This document shows positions 1 to 4,932 of a stretch of 10,784 nucleotides of DNA, piece by piece. The DNA lies in contig JAICSB010000071.1 of assembly GCA_025937115.1 (NCBI GenBank), positions 1 to 10,784 on the forward strand, in the 5' to 3' direction. Position numbers and translations under genes: made by a program. The stretch is from Pseudonocardiaceae bacterium (GTDB taxonomy: Bacteria > Actinomycetota > Actinomycetes > Mycobacteriales > Pseudonocardiaceae). Position 1 is the stretch's first letter, and each line of letters begins with the position of its first letter. The notes beneath the pieces were generated by a model that ran no database searches, had not been told where the DNA came from, and saw only the letters and a list, made by a program, of their open reading frames with translations.

Positions 1-43
1 GCCCATACCGACCCGGCCTCCGAACCCCCACAGCCATCACTGA

Positions 44-71
44 CCGTCACAACCATCACTGATGGTGACAG
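44..71. repeat. Small inverted repeat, possible operator or hairpin
   Basis: CCATCA and TGATGG are separated by one base, flanked by GTCAC on the left and GTGAC on the right, so the stretch can fold back on itself or form a palindromic protein site. A near copy of its left half (CCATCACTGACCGTCAC) lies directly before it. It overlaps the first codons of the weak ORF that begins at 62. There is no T-tract, so it does not look like a classic terminator. Its role is unknown. Confidence 0.35.
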
Positions 72-235
72 TCAACGAGACCGCGGCCCGCCGACCAACC
101 CGCCACGCCGGGACCAAACCCACTTACTACAGCGAGGAGCCTCGACAAGCCTTACTGCAAGCGCAGATGCTCAATCACGCCGAAAATCGTATGTATGGTT
201 CCTACCAGCCCGCAAGCGAGTTCGACGAGCTGTGA
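62..235 (+). CDS. Weak small ORF, 57 codons, unknown function
   Basis: This ATG-to-TGA frame has fairly biased third positions and a protein-like C-terminal half (segment TYYSEEPRQALLQAQMLNHA, ending in FDEL). No domain is recognised, there is no Shine-Dalgarno sequence before the ATG, and the start lies inside a small inverted repeat. It could be a real small gene, the tail of a decayed gene, or chance in GC-rich DNA. It ends 36 bp before the convergent end of the ABC ATPase gene. Confidence 0.25.
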   Translation: MVTVNETAARRPTRHAGTKPTYYSEEPRQALLQAQMLNHAENRMYGSYQPASEFDEL

Positions 236-244
236 CTCCTATCC

Positions 245-262
245 TGGCAGGTTCTTTTGCCA
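245..262 (-). terminator. Weak hairpin after the ABC ATPase gene
   Basis: TGGCA (245-249) and TGCCA (258-262) can pair around an 8-base loop just beyond the ABC gene's stop at 271-273. The stem is only 5 bp and no clear U-tract follows, so it is at best a weak terminator. Confidence 0.25.
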
Positions 263-270
263 ACAGTCTT

Positions 271-1095
271 TCAAGCATCAGAGCGGTGCCGCACGTTCGG
301 ATGGTCGGTGACAGCGCCCACAGCGGCGGGCACGCGCCCGCTGTAGTGGGCGATCACGTCGCCGGCTGTGCCCTGCTCGCGGAGCCGGCCTTCCTCCAAC
401 CAGATCGCGGTGCTACACCATTCGACGAGCAGGTCGTCGGAGTGCGAGGCGAACACCAGAATGCCGGACCGCCTGACAAGATCATGAAGGCGGTCGCGTG
501 CCTTATCCAGGAACGATGCATCGACGGCGCCGATGCCCTCATCGAGCAGCAGGATCTCCGGGTCGATGCAGGTGACCACGCCTAGCGCGAGTCGCACCCG
601 CATGCCGGTGGAGTAGGTGCGCAGCGGCATGGACAGGTAGTCGCCGAGCTCGGTGAACTCGGCGATATCGTCCACGCGGGCCTGCATCTGCTTGCGGGTC
701 ATGCCGAGGAACAACCCGCGGATGATGATGTTCTCGTAGCCGGAGATCTCCGGGTCCATGCCGACGCCGAGGTCGAATACCGGCGCTACGGTGCCGGAGA
801 TCCGCGCCGTGCCCCGGGTCGGTTCGTAGATCCCGGCCATAACCCGCAGCAGGGTGGACTTACCGGCGCCATTGTGCCCAACCAGGCCGAGCCGATCCCC
901 ATCGCGCAGTGAGAGGGTGATTCCATGCAGCGCCTCGATGATCGGGATGCGCTGGTCGGTGCCGATCTTGCCGCCGGTCTTACCCAGCGGAGACAACCGC
1001 GGAGTCAAGCTCAACATGGCTTTCTTCAATGATCTGCTCTTGGCGTCGAAAATGGGGAAGTCGACACAGGTGTCATGCAGGTCGATACCGGCCAT
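271..1095 (-). CDS. ABC transporter ATP-binding protein, Wzt/RfbE polysaccharide-export type
   Basis: This 274-residue ATPase would power export of a lipid-linked polysaccharide with a Wzm-type permease. Seen: Walker A GHNGAGKST (73-81), a YSTGM signature (161-165) in place of LSGGQ as is typical of Wzt/TagH proteins, Walker B ILLLDEG (181-187) and the H-loop histidine in FASH (218). The N-terminal extension before the Walker A (VDFPIFDAKSRSLKK) is like mycobacterial RfbE (Rv3781), the galactan-export ATPase. It lacks the C-terminal carbohydrate-binding domain of some O-antigen Wzt proteins. The ATG lies one base after the PAP2 stop, with GGGGGAG inside the end of that gene, so translation is probably coupled to it and placed behind fluoride riboswitch A. 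No permease gene is in the window. The family is certain; galactan as substrate is inference. Confidence 0.88.
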   Translation of the reverse strand: MAGIDLHDTCVDFPIFDAKSRSLKKAMLSLTPRLSPLGKTGGKIGTDQRIPIIEALHGITLSLRDGDRLGLVGHNGAGKSTLLRVMAGIYEPTRGTARISGTVAPVFDLGVGMDPEISGYENIIIRGLFLGMTRKQMQARVDDIAEFTELGDYLSMPLRTYSTGMRVRLALGVVTCIDPEILLLDEGIGAVDASFLDKARDRLHDLVRRSGILVFASHSDDLLVEWCSTAIWLEEGRLREQGTAGDVIAHYSGRVPAAVGAVTDHPNVRHRSDA

Positions 1096-1096
1096 C

Positions 1097-1687
1097 TCAG
1101 CGCTCCCCCAGACACAGCGTCAGCCAGCCGTGCGCGAATAGCCCACCGGCTAGTACATCGGTCGGCCAGTGCACCCCGAGGTAGACCCGGCTCGCGCCGA
1201 CGACCACGGTCACCGGCACGATCGCTGTTAGCAGCGACCGGTCTGGCCCGCCGATCAGCCGCCACGCCGCGCCGGCAGCCAGTGCTGCCAGCGTGGTGTG
1301 TCTGGAGGGAAAGCTGGCTCCGTCCGGTCGGGTCCGCCAGCCGGATTCCGGCGGTCGCGGGCGGTGCAGCACCCGGCAAAGCCCGGCGCGGGCCACCGTC
1401 GCGCTGAACACGGTCAGCCCGATCCTGGCGATGACCTCCGGTTTCGCCCGGCCCAGCGCTCCGGCGGCTGCGATCGCCGGGTAGGCCACCCGGGGCTCAC
1501 CGAGCAGGCTGACCGCCCGCGCTAGCCCGATCACCACAGGGCGCCTGCGCCTCAGGACGCGGTCGGAAAGCCAAGTGTCCGCCCGGGTCAAGATCTGTCC
1601 GGGCTGAGTGAGAAGCGCCAGGACACCGACAGTGCCGAGAGAAACAGCTGCGGTGGTCGGTGAGCAACGGCGTAGGCGTGGCGGCAT
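1097..1687 (-). CDS. PAP2-family membrane phosphatase under a fluoride riboswitch
   Basis: A 196-residue type 2 phosphatidic acid phosphatase, probably acting on a lipid (polyprenyl) phosphate or diphosphate at the membrane. The three motifs are visible: RVLHRPRP (105-112), FPSRH (126-130, with the catalytic histidine; PSGH is commoner) and SRVYLGVHWPTD (166-177, nucleophile His173). Cys104 sits where motif 1 usually has lysine, next to Arg105. About five or six hydrophobic segments are present. The start at 1687 is chosen because GGGGAGGA lies 4 bases upstream; the ATG at 1726 lies inside the riboswitch aptamer. It is the first gene of a two-gene unit with the ABC ATPase. Rv3807c of M. tuberculosis, a decaprenyl-phosphoribose phosphatase next to galactan genes, is a possible relative, but the substrate is not determined here. 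Confidence 0.88.
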   Translation of the reverse strand: MPPRLRRCSPTTAAVSLGTVGVLALLTQPGQILTRADTWLSDRVLRRRRPVVIGLARAVSLLGEPRVAYPAIAAAGALGRAKPEVIARIGLTVFSATVARAGLCRVLHRPRPPESGWRTRPDGASFPSRHTTLAALAAGAAWRLIGGPDRSLLTAIVPVTVVVGASRVYLGVHWPTDVLAGGLFAHGWLTLCLGER

Positions 1688-1692
1688 GAGGT

Positions 1693-1716
1693 CCTCCCCG
1701 GAGTGTCCGGTAGAGG
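1693..1716 (-). promoter_or_regulatory. SD-sequestering hairpin of fluoride riboswitch A
   Basis: On the minus strand CCTC (1716-1713) pairs with the GAGG of the Shine-Dalgarno sequence (1696-1693), and inside it CCGGA pairs with TCCGG around a CAC loop. The same CCTC is the 3' strand of the aptamer pseudoknot, so the two pairings exclude each other. Inference: without fluoride the ribosome site of the PAP2 gene is hidden, and with fluoride it is freed. Confidence 0.7.
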
Positions 1717-1762
1717 CCATCAGCACGGTCCGTGCGGTTGGGGGCGAGCCTCATCGCCACCG
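1708..1762 (-). promoter_or_regulatory. Fluoride (crcB-type) riboswitch aptamer A, upstream of PAP2 phosphatase
   Basis: Read on the minus strand it matches the fluoride aptamer: P1 GGCG/CGCC (1758-1755 with 1746-1743) closing the loop ATGAGGCT, then CAACCGC, a hairpin GCACG-GAC-CGTGC, and CTGATGGCCTCTACC. The pseudoknot is GAGGC (1752-1748) with GCCTC (1717-1713). The class is known from the Thermotoga petrophila aptamer, which shares GGCGATGAGGC and CTGATGGCCTCTAC. Its hairpin differs in sequence from the other three copies but keeps pairing. Confidence 0.9.
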
Positions 1763-1785
1763 GGATCATTGCGCGGCGGGGTGCC

Positions 1786-1795
1786 CTGGCGCCAG
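1786..1795. repeat. Ten-base perfect palindrome in the PAP2 / small-gene divergent region
   Basis: CTGGCGCCAG lies in the 143-bp gap between fluoride aptamer A (minus) and the plus-strand gene at 1906. It could be a regulator site shared by the divergent units. A TAACAT at 1802-1807 resembles a plus-strand -10 box but has no convincing -35, so the promoters here remain unassigned. Confidence 0.3.
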
Positions 1796-1905
1796 CGGGG
1801 GTAACATGAACCCGGCGGTGGATCCCGCCACGTCTGTGCGATCGCGGGCGAGTTGCCATTCCTGGCCGATGGGTCCTGCTCCCACGTCGTGCCCAGGAGG
1901 CCGCG

Positions 1906-2229
1906 ATGGCAGCAGCGGGTGCATCTCCCACGTCCCGGCCTCCGAGCCATGGCCCATTACCTCGCGCGTACTGGCTGCCGCTGCACGGCCGCGGCAACGG
2001 TCTCGACGCGGGGGCCTGGGCGCCGATCGCGGACGTACCGTCGCAGGATGTCGAGTTCCTGCTGGACGCACTTCGTGACGCCGACGTGCCCGGTTACGCG
2101 GCCAAGGTCGGGCCGCCGGGTCCCCGTCGGCGGTACCGAATCTGGGTGGCGTCGCTGCGCTATTCCAGCGCCGAAGATGCCCTGCGCGACGCGCTGAACC
2201 GGATCCACCACACGCTGCACCGCCAGTAG
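1906..2229 (+). CDS. Conserved-looking hypothetical protein upstream of ppa
   Basis: A 107-residue soluble protein of unknown function. After a low-complexity proline/serine N-terminus it has a compact segment (YWLPLHGRGNGLDAGAWAPI, about 22-41) and a C-terminal half of helical and strand character (RRYRIWVASLRYSSAEDALR). It has the feel of small proteins found across Pseudonocardiales, but I cannot name a domain. The ATG at 1906 has AGGAGG five bases upstream (1895-1900), which fixes the start. The pyrophosphatase gene begins 36 bp after its stop on the same strand, so the two are probably co-transcribed. Confidence 0.72.
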   Translation: MAAAGASPTSRPPSHGPLPRAYWLPLHGRGNGLDAGAWAPIADVPSQDVEFLLDALRDADVPGYAAKVGPPGPRRRYRIWVASLRYSSAEDALRDALNRIHHTLHRQ

Positions 2230-2236
2230 CCTGGCG
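2221..2236 (+). repeat. Six-bp perfect hairpin across the stop codon before ppa
   Basis: CGCCAG and CTGGCG pair around a four-base loop that contains the TAG stop of the upstream gene. There is no U-tract, so a terminator is unlikely. It may trim or protect mRNA, or pace translation between the two genes; this is speculation. Confidence 0.35.
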
Positions 2237-2265
2237 TGCGGCGACTCGGCTAAAGGAGGATCGAG

Positions 2266-2769
2266 ATGGAGTTCGACGTGGTCGTCGAGATCCCCAAGGG
2301 GCATCGCAACAAGTACGAAATGGACCACAAGACCGGCCGTATCCGGCTGGACCGGACTCTGTTCACCGCGACGTCGTACCCGGCCGACTACGGCTTTATC
2401 GAGGACACCCTTGGCCGCGATGGGGACCCATTGGACGCCATGGTGCTGGTCGACGAGCCCACCTTCCCCGGCTGCATCATCCGGTGCCGGCCGATCGGCA
2501 TGTTCCGGATGACCGACGAGCACGGGCCGGACGACAAGGTGCTGTGCGTCCCGGCGGCCAACACCCGCCAGGAGCATCTCCGTGATATCAACGACGTCCC
2601 GACATTCGACAAGCTGGAGATTCAGCACTTCTTCGAGGTCTACAAGGCCCTCGAGCCAGGCAAGTCCGTGCAGGGCGGCACGTCCTGGGTCGGGCGGGCC
2701 GCTGCCAAGGCGGAGATCGAAGAATCCCGTCGCCGTCGGGCTGGGCACGACGAAGCAGATCCGCGGTGA
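2266..2769 (+). CDS. ppa: Inorganic pyrophosphatase, family I
   Basis: A 167-residue soluble, Mg-dependent enzyme that hydrolyses pyrophosphate to phosphate. Seen: the N-terminal [11 protein letters not shown] (8-18), YPADYGFI (38-45), the signature DGDPLDA with metal ligands Asp52, Asp54 and Asp57, and [13 protein letters not shown] further on. It looks closely like M. tuberculosis Ppa through about residue 150, with a more divergent charged tail. AAAGGAGG (2252-2259) is an excellent ribosome site. Family I pyrophosphatases are strongly inhibited by fluoride, which fits the neighbouring fluoride-switched genes. No fluoride aptamer is found directly before this gene, so it may be constitutive. 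Whether it is the only ppa of the genome or an extra copy cannot be told here. Confidence 0.96.
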   Translation: MEFDVVVEIPKGHRNKYEMDHKTGRIRLDRTLFTATSYPADYGFIEDTLGRDGDPLDAMVLVDEPTFPGCIIRCRPIGMFRMTDEHGPDDKVLCVPAANTRQEHLRDINDVPTFDKLEIQHFFEVYKALEPGKSVQGGTSWVGRAAAKAEIEESRRRRAGHDEADPR

Positions 2770-2785
2770 ACCCAGCAGGCCCGTG

Positions 2786-2814
2786 TTGTCGCCAGCGTGC
2801 GTGACTGCGAGGAT
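2786..2814 (+). promoter_or_regulatory. Predicted promoter for the enolase transcript
   Basis: TTGTCG (2786-2791) and GAGGAT (2809-2814) are 17 bp apart, a good match to the actinobacterial housekeeping sigma consensus (TTGnCn, TAGGAT-like). The predicted start near 2820-2822 falls at the first bases of aptamer B, as expected if the riboswitch opens the mRNA. Confidence 0.6.
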
Positions 2815-2822
2815 AGATCGAC

Positions 2823-2873
2823 ACGGCGATGAGGCTCGCCGCAACCGCGCGCTCAGCGCTGATGGCCTCTACC
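2823..2873 (+). promoter_or_regulatory. Fluoride (crcB-type) riboswitch aptamer B, upstream of enolase
   Basis: P1 is CGGCG (2824-2828) with CGCCG (2837-2841), closing loop ATGAGGCT. Then come CAACC, hairpin GCGC-GCTCA-GCGC (2847-2859), and CTGATGGCCTCTACC. The pseudoknot is GAGGC (2831-2835) with GCCTC (2865-2869). Match to the fluoride aptamer consensus is near perfect. It begins 53 bp after the ppa stop and precedes an enolase, the textbook fluoride-sensitive enzyme. Confidence 0.93.
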
Positions 2874-2887
2874 GGTCCGAGTAGAGG
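2866..2887 (+). promoter_or_regulatory. SD-sequestering hairpin of fluoride riboswitch B
   Basis: CCTCTAC (2866-2872) pairs perfectly with GTAGAGG (2881-2887) around an 8-base loop; the 3' arm contains the enolase Shine-Dalgarno AGAGGAG. The 5' arm is also the pseudoknot strand of the aptamer. Inference: a translational ON switch in which fluoride frees the ribosome site. Confidence 0.8.
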
Positions 2888-2899
2888 AGTGCGCCGTTG

Positions 2900-4171
2900 A
2901 TGACCGCCGTCCAGATCTGCAGCGTCCGTGCCATCGAGATTCTCGATTCCCGTGGCCGCCCGACCGTCGCGGTGTCGGTCACGTCAAGTGACGGTGTCAC
3001 CGGCCGCTGCTCGGTGCCCTCGGGCGCATCCACCGGCACTGGTGAAGCCGTCGAGCGCCGCGACGGTGACCCGAAACGGTTCGGAGGCCTGGGCGTGCGC
3101 GGAGCGGTCGAAGCGGTGAACGGCGAGATCGCCGAGTTGCTCACCTCCCGGAAGTGGCCCGATCTGGAGCAGGTAGACCAGGCGCTGATCGAGCTCGACG
3201 GAACCCACAACAAGTTCCGCCTGGGCGCCAACGCGATCCTCGGCGCCTCCGTCGCGGTCGCCAGGACGATGGCCGCCACCGCTGGGGCTCCACTGTGGAG
3301 CTGGCTGCGGCCCGACGGAGTACAGCCGCGGTTACCGGTGCCGCATTTCAACGTGGTCAACGGGGGAGCGCACGCCCCCAACCAGCTGGATTTCCAGGAA
3401 TTCATGATCGCCCCACTGGGCGCGCCGACCATCACCGAAGCGGTCCGGGCTGGCGCCGAGGTGTACACCGTGCTGCGGTCACTGTTGACCGACCTCGGCC
3501 ACCACACCGGGCTGGGTGACGAGGGGGGCTTCGCCCCGGAGATCACCGAGCCGGAAGAGGTTCTCAGGCTGCTGACCGAGGCTATCGACGGCGCCGGATA
3601 CCGAGCCGGCCGTGATGGCGTGGCGATCGCACTGGATCCCGCTGCCTCGGGGTTCCGCCAAAGGGACGGCAGCTACCGAGTCGGGGGGCAGCGACTTTCG
3701 GCGGCTGATCTGGTGGACCGCTACGCGGCGATCATCGAGCGCTATCCGGTGTGGAGCATCGAGGACGGCCTCGGCGAGGACGATGACGACGGCTGGCGGC
3801 TGCTGACCGATCGGCTCGGCGGGCAGGTACAGCTGGTCGGCGACGACTCATTTGTCACCGACCCCGACCGGATCCGTCAGGCGGCCAAGGCGGGAATCGC
3901 CAACGCCGCGCTGATCAAGCCTAACCAGATTGGCACCATGTCCCAGTGCCTCGAAGCGATGGCGACCTGCCTGCGCGTGGGCTACGCCCAGATGGTCTCG
4001 CATCGATCCGGGGAGACCAGCGACGACCTGATCGCTGACCTGGCGGTGGGCTCAGGCTGCGGCCAGCTCAAGTCCGGCGCACCGGCCCGCGGCGAGCGGG
4101 TAGCGAAATACAACCGGCTGCTGGAGATCGAGTCGACCGATAGTGACCTGCCCTACGGGCTGCCCGGCTGA
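2900..4171 (+). CDS. eno: Enolase (phosphopyruvate hydratase), fluoride-switched paralogue
   Basis: A 423-residue glycolytic enzyme converting 2-phosphoglycerate to phosphoenolpyruvate. The family's catalytic set is present: His158 and Glu167 (GGAHAPNQLDFQEF), Glu208 (GDEGGF), Mg ligands Asp246, Glu288 (SIEDGL) and the VGDD aspartates near 315-316, Lys340 (LIKPNQIGT), His368 (SHRSGET) and Lys391 (QLKSGAPARGER). Several active-site neighbours differ from usual enolases: HAPNQLD for HADNNVD-like, LIKPNQ for LIKVNQ-like, and APARGER for APSRSER-like. It probably acts as a second, possibly fluoride-tolerant isozyme, since it sits behind fluoride riboswitch B. The ATG at 2900 is preferred; an in-frame TTG at 2897 has slightly better spacing from AGAGGAG. 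Its 3' end overlaps the convergent Nudix 1 gene by 19 bp. Confidence 0.95.
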   Translation: MTAVQICSVRAIEILDSRGRPTVAVSVTSSDGVTGRCSVPSGASTGTGEAVERRDGDPKRFGGLGVRGAVEAVNGEIAELLTSRKWPDLEQVDQALIELDGTHNKFRLGANAILGASVAVARTMAATAGAPLWSWLRPDGVQPRLPVPHFNVVNGGAHAPNQLDFQEFMIAPLGAPTITEAVRAGAEVYTVLRSLLTDLGHHTGLGDEGGFAPEITEPEEVLRLLTEAIDGAGYRAGRDGVAIALDPAASGFRQRDGSYRVGGQRLSAADLVDRYAAIIERYPVWSIEDGLGEDDDDGWRLLTDRLGGQVQLVGDDSFVTDPDRIRQAAKAGIANAALIKPNQIGTMSQCLEAMATCLRVGYAQMVSHRSGETSDDLIADLAVGSGCGQLKSGAPARGERVAKYNRLLEIESTDSDLPYGLPG

Positions 4172-4635
4172 CTCGTCTCGACACTGGTCGCCATGCTGTC
4201 GCGCCACTCGTGGCGGAGATACTCGGTGACAACCATTCCATTGCGTCGGTCGTGAAGTGTTTTGAGGTCACGGGCCAACGGCGGACGCAGGTTCATCGTA
4301 CCGATCTCGTTCAGCGGTACGAACGCCGGAGCCAGCCCGTCTTCTTTGAAATTTGGGTGGTCGATGGGGCGGGTTGGCGACAGGAACACGAGATCGATCA
4401 GGCGCTCGGAATAAGGTCGCACCGTCTCGATGATGAATGCGCAGCTACCGGGATCGACGAGCATGCCGACTTCCTCGCGCACCTCGCGCCGGGCGCATGC
4501 CAGCAGGTCTTCTCCAGGGCGAGGGGTACCACCGGGCAGGGCCCAATCGTCTTTATCCCGGCGACGGACCAGTAGCACACGGTCATTGAGAAACACCACG
4601 ACCGAACAACGCAATAGGACGTGAATATGAGACAC
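4153..4635 (-). CDS. Nudix hydrolase 1, fluoride-switched
   Basis: A 160-residue Nudix-fold pyrophosphohydrolase, expected to cleave a nucleoside diphosphate linked to another group; the substrate is unknown. The Nudix box is complete at about 36-58 (GTPRPGEDLLACARREVREE, then VGM), preceded by WALPGG. GTG at 4635 is chosen as start because GGGGAGG lies 9 bases upstream and because MSHIHVLLRC then aligns with the start of Nudix 2 (MSADELVVLRC). A GTG at 4656 lies inside the riboswitch hairpin. It shares the box and a later LRPP segment with Nudix 2, so the pair are old duplicates transcribed away from each other. The last 19 bp overlap the enolase 3' end. Confidence 0.9.
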   Translation of the reverse strand: MSHIHVLLRCSVVVFLNDRVLLVRRRDKDDWALPGGTPRPGEDLLACARREVREEVGMLVDPGSCAFIIETVRPYSERLIDLVFLSPTRPIDHPNFKEDGLAPAFVPLNEIGTMNLRPPLARDLKTLHDRRNGMVVTEYLRHEWRDSMATSVETSQPGSP

Positions 4636-4643
4636 CGGCGCCA

Positions 4644-4672
4644 GCCTCCCCTCCACTTGGTGGAGTAGAAGC
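4644..4672 (-). promoter_or_regulatory. SD-sequestering hairpin of fluoride riboswitch C
   Basis: Minus strand: GCTTC (4672-4668) pairs with GAGGC (4648-4644, one G-U), and inside it CTCCAC pairs with GTGGAG around a CAA loop, with a 2x2 internal loop between. The 3' arms contain the Nudix 1 Shine-Dalgarno GGGGAGG (4651-4645). GCTTC is also the pseudoknot strand, so folding is again mutually exclusive. Confidence 0.75.
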
Positions 4673-4719
4673 CATTAGCGGATCGCGGTATCCGCGGTTA
4701 CGGCGAGCCTCATCGCCGC
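4664..4719 (-). promoter_or_regulatory. Fluoride (crcB-type) riboswitch aptamer C, upstream of Nudix 1
   Basis: Minus strand: P1 CGGCG/CGCCG (4718-4714 with 4705-4701) closing loop ATGAGGCT, TAACC, hairpin GCGGAT/ATCCGC, then CTAATGGCTTCTACT. The pseudoknot is GAGGC (4711-4707) with GCTTC (4672-4668), allowing one G-U. It is the most divergent copy: CTAATGG replaces CTGATGG and GCTTC replaces GCCTC, but all helices hold. Confidence 0.85.
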
Positions 4720-4723
4720 TTCC

Positions 4724-4752
4724 AGTGTTCAGCAGCGCACGCGCCGGCGCAA
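4724..4752 (-). promoter_or_regulatory. Predicted promoter for Nudix 1
   Basis: Minus-strand TTGCGC (4752-4747) and AACACT (4729-4724) are separated by 17 bp. The predicted start falls at about 4718-4719, the first base of aptamer C. The -10 is weak, but the position is right and mirrors the plus-strand promoter for Nudix 2. Confidence 0.45.
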
Positions 4753-4762
4753 GCGTGGTGAG

Positions 4763-4791
4763 TTGCACGGCGGCAGGTGATCGGCGAGACT
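4763..4791 (+). promoter_or_regulatory. Predicted promoter for the Nudix 2 / GTPase operon
   Basis: TTGCAC (4763-4768) and GAGACT (4786-4791) have a 17-bp spacer. The start expected near 4798 coincides with the first base of aptamer D. Its -35 lies only 10 bp from the -35 of the divergent Nudix 1 promoter, so the two are back to back. Confidence 0.55.
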
Positions 4792-4798
4792 GTGAGCA

Positions 4799-4851
4799 AG
4801 GCGATGGGGCTCGCCTCAACTGCGGCGCGGCAGCCGTTGATGGCCTCTACC
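4799..4851 (+). promoter_or_regulatory. Fluoride (crcB-type) riboswitch aptamer D, heading the Nudix 2-GTPase operon
   Basis: P1 AGGCG (4799-4803) with CGCCT (4812-4816) closes loop ATGGGGCT. Then come CAACTG, hairpin CGGC/GCCG, and TTGATGGCCTCTACC. The pseudoknot is GGGGC (4806-4810) with GCCTC (4843-4847), allowing one G-U. Changes from copy B are in pairing positions and keep the helices. Confidence 0.9.
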
Positions 4852-4886
4852 GCACCATCCATGCTGGTGGCATGGACCGGTAGAGG
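4844..4886 (+). promoter_or_regulatory. Long SD-sequestering hairpin of fluoride riboswitch D
   Basis: CCTCTACCG (4844-4852) pairs with CGGTAGAGG (4878-4886), and a second perfect stem TCCATGC/GCATGGA (4858-4864 with 4870-4876) extends it. The 3' arm covers most of the Shine-Dalgarno AGAGGAGG at 4882-4889. This is the most stable of the four platforms, suggesting tight repression without fluoride. Confidence 0.8.
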
Positions 4887-4893
4887 AGGCCTG

Positions 4894-4932
4894 ATGATCC
4901 CGCGAGATCTGCTTGTCAGGATCGAGCCGTGA
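4894..4932 (+). CDS. Twelve-codon leader ORF between riboswitch D and Nudix 2
   Basis: ATG at 4894 follows the riboswitch-controlled AGAGGAGG by four bases, the best start signal in the region, and encodes MIPRDLLVRIEP before TGA. That TGA (4930-4932) overlaps the GTG start of Nudix 2 (4929-4931) as GTGA. The strong ribosome site therefore serves this mini-ORF, and Nudix 2, which has only a weak AGGA of its own, would be translated by coupling. The peptide itself need not have a function. The alternative is that ribosomes skip the ATG and start at 4929 directly. Confidence 0.5.
   Translation: MIPRDLLVRIEP

Noticed and set aside
1..585. Long open plus-strand frame from the left edge to 585
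   Set aside because: From 271 on it lies antisense to the well-supported ABC ATPase gene, its product has no recognisable domain, and open antisense frames are common at this GC content.
1026..1379. Minus-strand frame bridging PAP2 and the ABC gene
   Set aside because: Out of frame with both and without motifs; it only mirrors their codon bias.
1708..1762. ykkC-type nucleotide riboswitch, suggested by nearby Nudix genes
   Set aside because: The RNA is about 50 nt with a GGCGATGAGGC loop and a GCCTC pseudoknot, which is the fluoride aptamer; the larger ykkC architecture is absent.
1957..2844. 295-codon minus-strand frame opposite ppa
   Set aside because: It is antisense to ppa and the gene before it, which have strong ribosome sites and family matches; the product is not family-like.
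2869..3546. 225-codon minus-strand frame opposite enolase
   Set aside because: Antisense to the conserved enolase catalytic regions; composition is a mirror of its codons.
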